Of a DNA stretch of 64,000 nucleotides, positions 51,850 through 60,239 are shown one piece after another; position 1 is the stretch's first letter, and each line of letters starts with the position of its first letter. The notes under the pieces are model-generated. The model worked only from the letters and a program-made list of their open reading frames with translations. It made no database searches and was not told where the DNA came from. Both the position numbers and the translations under genes were made by a program. Source of the DNA: CAZMVY01 sp964569765 (GTDB lineage Bacteria; Planctomycetota; Phycisphaerae; UBA1845; PWPN01). The DNA lies in the NCBI GenBank assembly GCA_964569765.1, contig CAZMVY010000001.1, forward strand, positions 1 to 64,000, read 5' to 3'.

Positions 51850-52038
51850 CACCAACGGATTCGTTGCCCGGCGCGGGCACGTTCACGTCTGTGCCGGTAA
51901 GACGGCCTGCCCGAGGCGTACTGCCAGAGAAAGACGACCGTAGGCTGCCCGGGCGAATCGCAGGTTTTCCCCTGCACGGGCGTTCAATAGTAGGAGTGCT
52001 TCGAAAAACTGTGAACCGTCTATTGGAGGCCCCGCTTC

Positions 52039-52362
52039 ATGCGGCGCAACTGGATAAACCTGCTTGTTGCAATCGCAACCGCGACTACAACGCTCGGCGT
52101 GGCCGTCTCCGGCATCATACTTCGATACGGGCTGCCACGCGGCGGCGGCCGCCGTCAGGGTCGCGGCGGCCCGGCCTTCTGGGGATGGAGCCGCCATGAC
52201 TGGTGTGACGTCCACTTCTGGCTCGCGGCCATTACGATAGGGCTTATCCTCCTTCACGTGGCCCTGCACTGGAACTGGCTGCGCACGATGTGTCGGCAAC
52301 TTCGTCGCTCCAACAGCACATCCAACGCAGTGCAGCACGCGGCCGTGGACACACAGGCCTGA
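52039..52362 (+). CDS. DUF4405 small membrane protein
   Basis: This is a 107-residue protein with two transmembrane segments (NLLVAIATATTTLGVAVSGI and LAAITIGLILLHVALHWNWL) joined by an Arg/Gly-rich loop with FWGWSRHDWCDVHFW. The His residues in RHDW, VHFW and LHVALHW match the DUF4405 family, which resembles half of a cytochrome b561/formate-dehydrogenase gamma four-helix bundle; heme binding is suggested but unproven. The ATG at 52039 has GGAGG with a 9-base spacer. It converges with the anti-sigma gene, 28 bases from its stop. Confidence 0.85.
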   Translation: MRRNWINLLVAIATATTTLGVAVSGIILRYGLPRGGGRRQGRGGPAFWGWSRHDWCDVHFWLAAITIGLILLHVALHWNWLRTMCRQLRRSNSTSNAVQHAAVDTQA

Positions 52363-52390
52363 TCCCGCAGGCCGGCGGCCGACGGCGGGC

Positions 52391-52648
52391 TCAGCGGGAC
52401 CGATCGCCGCCCCCCTGGCACGCTTTCCATCGTTCGCGAAGGGTCTGCCTCAGGCGGTCCTGGAACTCGGCCGGAATCTCGTAGGGCTTTCCCTCGCGGT
52501 ACAGCGTGATGGTCTTCCGGATGTTGTCCACGACAAGCTGACAGGGGTTGCAGCCGGCAAGGTGCTGCTCGAACTCGCGACAGACGGCCGGATCGAGCCC
52601 GCCGTCCACGTACTCGTTCATCGCCTTGAGCAGATCCTCGCACTGCAT
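52391..52648 (-). CDS. Zinc-finger anti-sigma factor (ZAS type)
   Basis: This 85-residue cytoplasmic protein has the ZAS motif EQHLAGCNPCQLVVD (H-x3-C-x2-C) near residue 28-42, typical of small RsrA/ChrR-like anti-sigma factors that bind an ECF sigma and release it on oxidation or metal loss. It has no transmembrane segment, so it is a soluble sensor. It begins MQCEDLLKAMNEYVDGGLDP, as expected for the first helix. It lies 44 bases downstream of the sigma gene on the same strand. Which signal it senses is unknown; thiol stress is plausible given the neighbouring rhodanese. Confidence 0.9.
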   Translation of the reverse strand: MQCEDLLKAMNEYVDGGLDPAVCREFEQHLAGCNPCQLVVDNIRKTITLYREGKPYEIPAEFQDRLRQTLRERWKACQGGGDRSR

Positions 52649-52692
52649 GGTCTCACTCGTGTTCTGATCCGCGACACGCCCCTGGGGTTACA

Positions 52693-53340
52693 TCAACCTT
52701 CGTGGTCATGCCGGGCGATCACCCGGTGCTCCGTGTCGCCCAGCGCCCGGGTGAGCTTCTCTCGCAGCATCAGGCGGGCGCGGAGCAGGCGGACCTTGAC
52801 GTTCGCCACGGTAATGCCCAGCTCCCTGGCGGTCTCTTCCGTTGACAACCCTTCGACATCGCGTAAGAGGAACACCAGCCTGTACTTCTCATCCAGTTGA
52901 TCCAGGACGGCATCGAGCAGTTCCTGCGTCTCCCGCCGCCGGGCCAACTCTCCAGGATCGTCCCGCCACGGGGCGATGAACTCCGGATGCGGCAGCGACG
53001 CATCATCGTCCTTACCCGCCGCCCCGATGGCCGCGATCGGCAGGCCCCGACGCTTGCGCAGCGTCTTGAGCGCGTGGTTCGTCGCGATCCGGACCAGCCA
53101 CGTACGAAACTGCGACTGCCCCGCAAACCCGTTCAGGTGTTCGAGCACGCTCAGAAAGGTCTGCTGGACGACGTCTTCGGCATCTTGCTGGTTTCGCACA
53201 ATCCGCAGAGCGAGCGTGTAGACCGCGTCCTCATGGCGGGCGACGAGCCGCTCGAAGGCCTCATAATCGCCCTGCCGGGCCCGGCGCACCAACTCCGCGT
53301 CGGGGTCCGGAACCTCATGCGTGGTTACGCGCTCGCTCAT
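52693..53340 (-). CDS. ECF RNA polymerase sigma factor
   Basis: This 215-residue sigma-70 family protein has the ECF architecture. Region 2 runs about residues 20-90 (FERLVARHEDAVYTLALRI, DAEDVVQQTFLSVLEHL, FRTWLVRIATNHALKTLRKR). Region 4 is about 145-200 (LDQLDEKYRLVFLLRDVEGL, STEETARELGITVANVKVRL, LRARLMLREKL). The linker is about 40 residues and lacks region 3. It is followed by a ZAS anti-sigma gene, so the pair regulates a stress or envelope regulon. The divergent genes at 53431 onward (rhodanese module, RND efflux) are candidate targets; no ECF-type promoter was identified with confidence. Confidence 0.93.
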   Translation of the reverse strand: MSERVTTHEVPDPDAELVRRARQGDYEAFERLVARHEDAVYTLALRIVRNQQDAEDVVQQTFLSVLEHLNGFAGQSQFRTWLVRIATNHALKTLRKRRGLPIAAIGAAGKDDDASLPHPEFIAPWRDDPGELARRRETQELLDAVLDQLDEKYRLVFLLRDVEGLSTEETARELGITVANVKVRLLRARLMLREKLTRALGDTEHRVIARHDHEG

Positions 53341-53430
53341 AAACCCTTATCGCCGCTCCCTCGGCGGCTCCTTGTAACCGATTGCGTACCCGCGGATCAA
53401 ACGTTGTGTGACAGGATCGGAGGCTCTGCT

Positions 53431-53655
53431 ATGACGGTTGAGGAGGCATTACGGTCGCTCGCCGGCGCCTTGGTCCTGCTGCGCGTCGTGCTCGCCCACT
53501 ATGTGAGCCCGTGGTGGCTGCTGTTCACCGCCTTTGTCGCATTGAATCTGTTGCAATCCGGATTCACCCACTGGTGTCCCATGATGTGGTTTCTCGAAAA
53601 GGCCGGGCTGCGGCACGAGGGCGCTGCCGGCGCATCCGGTGCACACAGGAGTTGA
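53431..53655 (+). CDS. YgaP-type transmembrane domain protein (DUF2892)
   Basis: This is a 74-residue protein with two membrane-spanning stretches (LAGALVLLRVVLAHYV and WWLLFTAFVALNLLQSGFT), matching the DUF2892 domain found fused to rhodanese in E. coli YgaP. The segment FTHWCPMMWFLEKAGLR contains a Cys that is conserved in these proteins. The ATG at 53431 has GGAGG with a 7-base spacer. The rhodanese gene starts 2 bases after its stop codon. A role in membrane-linked sulfur or thiol handling is the usual inference for the family. Confidence 0.82.
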   Translation: MTVEEALRSLAGALVLLRVVLAHYVSPWWLLFTAFVALNLLQSGFTHWCPMMWFLEKAGLRHEGAAGASGAHRS

Positions 53656-53657
53656 CG

Positions 53658-54176
53658 ATGAACATCGGAAGCATCACCCCGCAGGCGCTCTATCAACGGA
53701 TGGCGGCCGGCGAGCCCGTGGACCTGATCGACGTCCGCTCGCCCCGCGAGTACCAGGCCGCCCACGTGCCGGGCGCCCGCCTGCTGCCCCTGAACACGCT
53801 GACGAGGGAGGCCGTGCAGAACGGCCGTTCCTCTCACGGCGACAGCCCGGTCTACTTGATCTGCTGGTCGGGCGCCCGGTCGGCCGCGGCCTGCGCCCGT
53901 TTGGCAGGGCAGGGTCTGAACAACGTCGTCAATGTGGAGGGAGGCACGCGGGCCTGGCAGCAGGCCGGGTTGCCGGTGGAGGGATCGGGCGCCAGCACGG
54001 CCGCACGCTGGTTTCGGTGGGGCGGCCTGCTCGCCGTAGTTGCGACTGTCGTTCTGGGCAGCACGGTGCACTCGGCGTTCCTGTACGCGGCCGTCGGCAT
54101 CTGGCTCGCCCTCATCGTCACGGGAAACGCCCCGTGCTGTGCGTCAGGGGCCTGCTCGACCGGGCGCGGCAGGTAA
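53658..54176 (+). CDS. Rhodanese-like protein with membrane tail
   Basis: This 172-residue sulfurtransferase has an N-terminal rhodanese domain (about residues 4-110): VDLIDVRSPREYQAAHVPGA, then the catalytic loop LICWSGARSA with Cys69. The C-terminal part (about 115-172) has two membrane segments (WGGLLAVVATVVLGSTV and FLYAAVGIWLALIV) ending in CCASGAC, like the YgaP membrane domain. YgaP joins a cytoplasmic rhodanese to such a domain and handles sulfane sulfur. Here a second membrane unit is encoded by the preceding gene. AGGAG with a 6-base spacer supports ATG 53658. The efflux operon begins 138 bases downstream. Confidence 0.9.
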   Translation: MNIGSITPQALYQRMAAGEPVDLIDVRSPREYQAAHVPGARLLPLNTLTREAVQNGRSSHGDSPVYLICWSGARSAAACARLAGQGLNNVVNVEGGTRAWQQAGLPVEGSGASTAARWFRWGGLLAVVATVVLGSTVHSAFLYAAVGIWLALIVTGNAPCCASGACSTGRGR

Positions 54177-54223
54177 CTCGTCGTTCGGTCGTCCGTCGCA
54201 GTGCCGCCTGCGCCCCCCGCAGT

Positions 54224-54251
54224 TTGACGTTTCAGTCGGGTTGCTTATCAT
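54224..54251 (+). promoter_or_regulatory. Promoter for the RND efflux operon
   Basis: TTGACG at 54224-54229, a 16-base spacer and TATCAT at 54246-54251 are sigma-70-like. The start would be near 54258, leaving a leader of about 57 nt. It separates the efflux genes from the rhodanese pair. Confidence 0.55.
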
Positions 54252-54314
54252 CTGCCGAGCGGCGCGTACCGTTGCGCCGGCGACGGCGTCACATGGCATA
54301 ACGGATCTGCACCC

Positions 54315-55421
54315 ATGAAACACTGGCAGGCAATCGCTCAATGGTCCGTGGCCACAGTAGTGGCAATCGGTGCCATCGTGCTCATGATCCTGTGGCTGGC
54401 AGGCACGTTCAAGTACAAGATTTCGCCGAGCCAGACGCATGCTGCTGCCGTGCCCGTGCCCCCCCACCGGCCCCTCGTGGAAGTCAAGTCGATGATGCGT
54501 CCCTATGCCGAGTGGGCCGTCGGAACGACCCGGGCCGTCCATGAGACGACGCTCGGCTCGCGCCTGCTGGCAAAAGTGGTCGCCGTGAACGTGCGCGCGG
54601 GACAACTCGTCGAAAAAGGGGCGGTCCTCATGGAACTGGATGACGCCGACCTGAGGGCGCAGGTCGAGCAGGCGCAGGCCGTGGTGGCCGCCTCCTCGGC
54701 GGTCCTGGACCAGTCCCGTATCGAGTTCGAGCGGATCAGCCGGCTGATCAGGGAACAGGCCGCCTCGGACCTTGAACTCTCGCGTGTCACGAACGCCCTG
54801 CGGGGCGCAGAGGCAGACAAGCGCCGCGCGGAAGAGGCCCTGCGTGAGGCACAGACCCGCCTGAGCTACGCCACCGTCCGCTCGCCCATGGATGGCCGCA
54901 TTATCGACAAGAAGGTCGATGTCGGCGACACCGTGACCCCCGGCCAGCCGCTCGTGTCCATGTACGATCCGACCCGCATGCAGTTGGTCGCGGTCGTACC
55001 GGAATCCCTGGCGTACCGGCTTGCCGTCGGGAAGTGGGTGGGAGTGCGCCTTCAGGCCCTGGACAAGGAATGCGAGGGCCGCGTTGACGAAATCGTGCCG
55101 CAGGCCTTCGCGGCAAGCCGGTCCTTCGAGGTGAAGGTCAGCGGCCCCTGCCCGCCGGGCGTATACCCCGGCATGTTCGGACGCATCAAGATCCCGCTGG
55201 ACGATCAACGCGTGACCTACATCCCCCGCGCGGCCGTCCGACAGGTGGGTCAGCTCGACCTGGTTGACGTGGTCACACAGGACCGGCTCGAACGCCGCCT
55301 CGTCCGGCTGGGACGGGAGTTTGACGACAACGTGGAAGTGCTGAGCGGATTGGCCGTCGGCGAGCAGGTCGTGCTCCCTGCGACGTCCCCCCAGACCCGT
55401 CCGAGCGACCATGACAACTGA
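54315..55421 (+). CDS. RND efflux periplasmic adaptor (MFP)
   Basis: This 368-residue membrane fusion protein links an RND pump to an outer-membrane channel. A membrane anchor (VATVVAIGAIVLMILWLAGT, about 12-31) is followed by the biotinyl-lipoyl-like half AKVVAVNVRAGQLVEKGAVL, a coiled-coil hairpin (about 110-175) and the return half VRSPMDGRIIDKKVDVGDTV. Beta-barrel and membrane-proximal domains complete it. It overlaps the pump gene by 11 bases, so the two are co-translated. No TolC-like gene is in the window. Confidence 0.92.
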   Translation: MKHWQAIAQWSVATVVAIGAIVLMILWLAGTFKYKISPSQTHAAAVPVPPHRPLVEVKSMMRPYAEWAVGTTRAVHETTLGSRLLAKVVAVNVRAGQLVEKGAVLMELDDADLRAQVEQAQAVVAASSAVLDQSRIEFERISRLIREQAASDLELSRVTNALRGAEADKRRAEEALREAQTRLSYATVRSPMDGRIIDKKVDVGDTVTPGQPLVSMYDPTRMQLVAVVPESLAYRLAVGKWVGVRLQALDKECEGRVDEIVPQAFAASRSFEVKVSGPCPPGVYPGMFGRIKIPLDDQRVTYIPRAAVRQVGQLDLVDVVTQDRLERRLVRLGREFDDNVEVLSGLAVGEQVVLPATSPQTRPSDHDN

Positions 55422-58400
55422 GCCCCGGCACAACATCACGATCGCGATCGTCAACAAGTTCCTCCGCTCGAACTTGTCGATCATCCTGATCATCCTCTCG
55501 CTGGCCCTCGGAGCCGTGGCGCTGTTCATTACCCCGCGCGAGGAAGACCCGCAGATCATCGTGCCGATGGCCGACGTCTTCGTGCAGTTCCCGGGCCGTT
55601 CCGCCAGGGAGGTGGACGAACTCGTCAGCACGCCGCTTGAGAAGCTACTCTACCAGATCGACGGCGTCGAGCATGTCTACTCGATGTCGAAGCCGAACCT
55701 CGCGATCGTCACCGTGCGGTTCTACGTGGGCCAGGATCGTGAGCGGAGCCTGGTCAAACTCTACAACAAGATCGAGCAGAACAGGGACATTGTGCCTCAG
55801 GGCGTCGCCGGCTGGGTAGTCAAACCGATCGAGATCGATGACGTGCCGATCGTCACCCTCACCCTCACCGGTGGCGACGGCTACTCCCTGCGCCGCATCG
55901 CTGAGGAAATGGGCAACCGCCTCGCGCACCTGCCGGACATCTCGCGGATCAACATCATCGGCGGCCGGCCCCGGCAGTTGCTGGTCCATCTGTCGCCGGA
56001 CGACATGGCGGGGCATAACATCTCCCCGCTCGAGGTGGAGCGGGCCATCCGGGCCGCGAACGTCACGCTCCCGGCGGGCAGCTTCGATCGCAACAATGTC
56101 GAGTTCCGCGTGGACGCGGGCCAGGCTCTCGTGCGGCCGGACGAACTCGGCGACATCGTGGTCGGCGTCTGGCAGCAACAACCGGTCTTCCTCCGGAGCG
56201 TTGCCCGCATCAGCGACGGGCCAGCGGAGCCCGCCGATTACGTCGCGTACGGCCGCGGGCCGGCGTGGTACAACCCCGACGCCGGGGGCATCGCCCCGCC
56301 CTCGGCCTCGCCGGCTGACTGGCCCTACTATGCCCAAACCGCTCCGGCCGTCACCATCGCGATTGCCAAGAAGAAGGGCACCAACGCCGTGTGGGTTGCC
56401 GAAGCCGTCCTGGAGGAAGCGAAGCACTTGCAGGAGGAGTTCCTTCCGGCGGGCGTGGACGTCGTGGTCACCCGCAACTACGGCGAGACGGCGGACGAGA
56501 AGGTCAACGACCTCGTCGAAGCCCTCGGCGTTGCCGTGGCCATCGTCATCATTCTGCTCGCGTTCGGGCTGGGAACGCGCCAAGCCCTCGTCGTGGCGCT
56601 GGCGGTGCCGATCGTCTTCGGCCTCACGCTCGCCGTGAATCTGCTTGCGGGCTACACGATCAACCGGGTGACGCTCTTCGCGCTGATCCTCGCTCTGGGC
56701 CTGCTGGTGGACGACCCGATCGTTGATGTGGAGAACATCCACCGCCACTTCCGCCTGCATCGCCGTGCAAGCGAGGAGATCGTGCTGGAGGCCGTCAACG
56801 AAGTCCGCCCCCCGCTTATCACGGCGACGCTGGCGGTCATCATCTCGTTCCTGCCCATGATGTACATCACCGGAATGATGGGCCCGTACATGCGGCCGAT
56901 GGCGCTCAACGTCCCCGTGACGATGATCATGTCGATGGTCGTTTCGTTCACGATCACGCCGTGGCTGGCGTACCACGTGCTCAAGGGCGAGTACCGCACG
57001 GCCCCGACGGAAAAAGATACGACCGATCCGCACGATATGACGGCGGTGAAGAGCTCGGTTCTGTACCGGCTCTTCTACCCGCTGATGGCCCCCCTGCTGC
57101 ACTCGCGCGCACTGGCCTGGTCCTTCCTCGGCATCATGGCCCTGGCAACGGTCGGCTCGGGGCTGCTGGCCCTGTCGCGGCACGTCCCGCTCAAGATGCT
57201 GCCGTTCGATAACAAGAACGAGTTGCTGCTCGTGCTCGATTTCGATCGGGGCACGACGCTGGAGCAGAGCGAGGCCGGCGTCCGGCAGTTCGAGGACTTC
57301 CTGCGGACGGTGCCGGAGGTCCGCGACTTCCAGTCCTACACGGGCATCGCTTCGCCCATGGACTTCAACGGACTGGTCCGGCACTACTACCTCCGCAAGG
57401 GTGCGAATGTCGCGGAGATCCGGATCAACCTGGCCCCGAAGAAGAACCGCAGCCAGCAGAGCCACGCCCTCGCCCTGCGGCTGCGCCCGGAACTGGACCG
57501 CATCGCCGGGCAATGCGGCGCGAAACTGAAGGTCGTCGAGATTCCGCCCGGCCCGCCGGTCATCGCCACCGTGACGGCCGAGGTGTTCGGCGGCCCGTTC
57601 GACTCCTACGAGGACATCATGCAGGCGGCGCGCACCGTGAAGGCACGGCTGGCGCGCGAACCGGGCATTGCGGACCTGGACGACACGATCGAGGCAAGGC
57701 AAACGAAGTACGTCTTCGTCGTGGACAAGACCAAGGCGGCGCTCAACGGCGTCAGCCCCGACGACGTGGCCGGCACCCTCGCGGCGGCGCTCGGCGGCGA
57801 GGCGGTCGGCACCCTCCGCCTCCCGCGGGAGCGACAATCCCTGGAGATCATCATCCGCGTGCCCGAGGCCGGGCGGTCCTCGCGCCAGGACCTCTCCCGC
57901 ATCTATGTCAAGGGGCAATCGGGCCAGCTCGTCCCGCTCCGCGAACTCGGAGAGTGGCAGGGCCAGACCGAGGACCAGACGATCTATCACAAGGATCTGC
58001 AACCTGTGGTCTACGTCTTCGCGGAAGCAGCAGGGCGCCCCCCCGCCGACATCATCCTCGACACGGAGGCGGACAAGGCTCCCTCCGCCAAGGGTCCATC
58101 CGCCGGAAGCCCTGGCACGCGGGTCGGTGCGGGTTGGGTCTCTACGGCTGCGCCGCGGCCCGTGGAAGGACGCACGTTCTTCCGCTCCGGCGGAGGAATC
58201 CCCTGGACGCTGCCGGAAAGCTTTCGGGTACGCTTCTCCGGTGAAGGCGAATGGCAGATCACGCTCGACGTCTTCCGTGATCTCGGCCTGGCCTTCGCCG
58301 CCGCTCTGGTGGGCATTTACATCCTGCTCGTGAATCAGACCGGCTCGTTCACGCTGCCGCTGATCGTCATGCTGGCCATCCCGTTGACGATCATCGGGAT

Positions 58401-58812
58401 CATGCCCGGTTTCTGGCTGCTCAACGTCCTGGCCGCGCAGACCGTCGGCGGGTACTCCGACCCGGTCTTCTTCACGGCCACCGCCATGATCGGCATGATC
58501 GCCTTGGCCGGTATCGTCACCCGCGACTCGATCATCCTCGTGGACTTCATCCATCTGTCGCTCGCCCGCGGCCGGTCGCTCTTCGACGCGATCATGGAGA
58601 GCCGCGTTGTCCGGCTCCGGCCGATCCTGCTGACGGCGGCGACGGCCATGCTTGCGGCGATTCCGATTACGCTCGACCCGATCTTCTCCGGCCTGGCCTG
58701 GTCGCTCATCTTCGGCCTCCTGGCCTCGACGATCTTCACGCTCTTCGTCATTCCGGTGACGTACTGGCTGCTCTACGCCCACAAGCCGGGGCACGGGCTG
58801 CCGAGCGCCTGA
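55411..58812 (+). CDS. RND efflux inner-membrane transporter
   Basis: This 1133-residue proton-driven exporter has two repeats of six spans with large periplasmic domains after spans 1 and 7. The first span is NLSIILIILSLALGAVALF. The proton-relay pair is in LILALGLLVDDPIVDVENI (Asp-Asp), as in AcrB/CusA pumps. The periplasmic section near residues 680-730 (NRSQQSHALALRLRPELD, GPPVIATVTAEVFGG) is typical of HAE/CzcA-like members. A Ser/Pro-rich insert of about 40 residues near 890-930 is unusual. Substrates cannot be read; the rhodanese and anti-sigma neighbours hint at sulfur or oxidative stress. Confidence 0.92.
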   Translation: MTTEPRHNITIAIVNKFLRSNLSIILIILSLALGAVALFITPREEDPQIIVPMADVFVQFPGRSAREVDELVSTPLEKLLYQIDGVEHVYSMSKPNLAIVTVRFYVGQDRERSLVKLYNKIEQNRDIVPQGVAGWVVKPIEIDDVPIVTLTLTGGDGYSLRRIAEEMGNRLAHLPDISRINIIGGRPRQLLVHLSPDDMAGHNISPLEVERAIRAANVTLPAGSFDRNNVEFRVDAGQALVRPDELGDIVVGVWQQQPVFLRSVARISDGPAEPADYVAYGRGPAWYNPDAGGIAPPSASPADWPYYAQTAPAVTIAIAKKKGTNAVWVAEAVLEEAKHLQEEFLPAGVDVVVTRNYGETADEKVNDLVEALGVAVAIVIILLAFGLGTRQALVVALAVPIVFGLTLAVNLLAGYTINRVTLFALILALGLLVDDPIVDVENIHRHFRLHRRASEEIVLEAVNEVRPPLITATLAVIISFLPMMYITGMMGPYMRPMALNVPVTMIMSMVVSFTITPWLAYHVLKGEYRTAPTEKDTTDPHDMTAVKSSVLYRLFYPLMAPLLHSRALAWSFLGIMALATVGSGLLALSRHVPLKMLPFDNKNELLLVLDFDRGTTLEQSEAGVRQFEDFLRTVPEVRDFQSYTGIASPMDFNGLVRHYYLRKGANVAEIRINLAPKKNRSQQSHALALRLRPELDRIAGQCGAKLKVVEIPPGPPVIATVTAEVFGGPFDSYEDIMQAARTVKARLAREPGIADLDDTIEARQTKYVFVVDKTKAALNGVSPDDVAGTLAAALGGEAVGTLRLPRERQSLEIIIRVPEAGRSSRQDLSRIYVKGQSGQLVPLRELGEWQGQTEDQTIYHKDLQPVVYVFAEAAGRPPADIILDTEADKAPSAKGPSAGSPGTRVGAGWVSTAAPRPVEGRTFFRSGGGIPWTLPESFRVRFSGEGEWQITLDVFRDLGLAFAAALVGIYILLVNQTGSFTLPLIVMLAIPLTIIGIMPGFWLLNVLAAQTVGGYSDPVFFTATAMIGMIALAGIVTRDSIILVDFIHLSLARGRSLFDAIMESRVVRLRPILLTAATAMLAAIPITLDPIFSGLAWSLIFGLLASTIFTLFVIPVTYWLLYAHKPGHGLPSA

Positions 58813-58869
58813 CCGGCTCTTGGCAATGCCGCGAGGGAGGCATACCATGGCGCCCGAGGTAAGGACACG

Positions 58870-60147
58870 ATGAAGATCCTGGTGATCGGCAGCGGCGGAC
58901 GCGAGCACGCACTTGTCTGGAAGATCGCACAGTCTCCCGCGGTGAAGCAGATCTTCTGCGCCCCCGGCAACGCGGGCACGGCGGACCTGGCCGACAATAT
59001 CGACATCTCCGCGGAGGATGTCCCGAATCTCGTCGAGTTCGCCAGGCGAGAGAAGATCGACCTCGTTGTCGTCGGGCCGGAGGATGCGCTGTGCGCGGGC
59101 ATCGTCGATGCGATGGCCGCCGAGGGAATCCGCGCCTTCGGACCGTCCAAAGGGGCGGCGCGGCTCGAGGGCGACAAGGCCTTCGCCAAACAACTGATGC
59201 GGCAGCACGCCATCCCCACGGCCGAGGCCCGGGTTTTCAAGGCGTACAAGGCGGCGCGGACGTACGTGGCCACGCGCGACACCGGTCTGGTGGTCAAGGC
59301 CGCCGGTCTGGCGAAGGGCAAGGGCGTGATCGTCTGCGACGAACCGTCGCAGGCCCTGCTCGCATTGGACCGCATCATGGTCCAGCGGGAGTTCGGCGCG
59401 GCCGGCGAGACCGTCGTCGTCGAGGAAAGGCTCGCCGGCCCGGAAGCGTCCGTCCTGGCCTTCGTGGACGGGCGGTCGATTTATGTCATGGAATCCGCGC
59501 AGGACCACAAGCCCGGCGGTGAGGGCGACACCGGTCCGAACACCGGCGGCATGGGGGCCTACAGCCCCACGCCGGTCATCACCGATGAAATCCTCGCCCA
59601 GGTGGAGCGCCAGATACTCGTTCCGATCGTTGACGCCATGAACCGCGAGGAAACCCCCTATCGCGGCGTGCTCTATGCGGGCCTGATGCTCACGCACAAC
59701 GGCCCGAAGGTCCTCGAGTTCAACTGCCGCTTCGGCGATCCGGAAACGCCGCCCATTCTGTTCCGGTTGCAGTCGGACCGCGTCGAGGGGATGGACGCGG
59801 TGCTCGCGGGCAGGCTTGACTCGATCACACTCCGCTGGGATCCGCGCCCGGCGATCTGCGTCGTCATGGCGGCCGGCGGGTATCCCGGGGAATACAGGAA
59901 AGGCGCCGAGGTCATCGGCCTGGACGACGTTGTATCGGATGACGTGATGGTCTTCCATGCGGGCACAAAACGCCTCGGCGGAAAGGTGGTCACCGCCGGC
60001 GGGCGGGTGCTGGGCGTCACCGCCCGCGGCCCCACGCTGGCCGAGGCGCAGAAGCGCGCCTATCAGACCGTAGAGCGGATTCACTTTGACGGCGCCTGTT
60101 ATCGACGCGACATCGGCGCCAAGGCCTTGAGCGGTTCGATTCGCTGA
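58870..60147 (+). CDS. purD: Phosphoribosylamine-glycine ligase
   Basis: PurD joins glycine to phosphoribosylamine in purine synthesis, using ATP. The 425-residue protein has the N-domain start MKILVIGSGGREHALVWKI, the ATP-grasp blocks VKAAGLAKGKGVIVCD and VVEERLAGPEASVLAFVDG, the signature PGGEGDTGPNTGGMGAYSP, and the metal-ligand block EFNCRFGDPETPP. The C-terminal PurM-like region ends with VERIHFDGACYRRDIG. The length is normal for the family. It follows the RND gene by 57 bases, but there is no functional link. A 13-bp inverted repeat overlaps its stop codon. Confidence 0.96.
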   Translation: MKILVIGSGGREHALVWKIAQSPAVKQIFCAPGNAGTADLADNIDISAEDVPNLVEFARREKIDLVVVGPEDALCAGIVDAMAAEGIRAFGPSKGAARLEGDKAFAKQLMRQHAIPTAEARVFKAYKAARTYVATRDTGLVVKAAGLAKGKGVIVCDEPSQALLALDRIMVQREFGAAGETVVVEERLAGPEASVLAFVDGRSIYVMESAQDHKPGGEGDTGPNTGGMGAYSPTPVITDEILAQVERQILVPIVDAMNREETPYRGVLYAGLMLTHNGPKVLEFNCRFGDPETPPILFRLQSDRVEGMDAVLAGRLDSITLRWDPRPAICVVMAAGGYPGEYRKGAEVIGLDDVVSDDVMVFHAGTKRLGGKVVTAGGRVLGVTARGPTLAEAQKRAYQTVERIHFDGACYRRDIGAKALSGSIR

Positions 60148-60204
60148 TCCGTTACCCCGTGCAACCCGGGGCTCCGGCCTTCCGCATATGCGGGTAACGG
60201 ATCA
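60145..60204. repeat. 13-bp inverted repeat between purD and trxB
   Basis: TGATCCGTTACCC (60145-60157) and GGGTAACGGATCA (60192-60204) are perfect complements around a 34-base loop, which contains GCATATGC and CCGG elements. The left arm includes the purD stop codon. No T-run follows. It could be a processing or stability stem, an attenuator, or an operator pair. Confidence 0.85.
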
Positions 60205-60239
60205 ACCGGCGAACCCGACCAACGTACGAAGGAGACACT

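Noticed and set aside
55645..60084. 1479-codon open frame on the minus strand
   Set aside because: It lies antisense to the RND transporter and purD, and its composition (His/Arg/Asp-rich) is that of a GC-skewed shadow frame with no recognisable domain.
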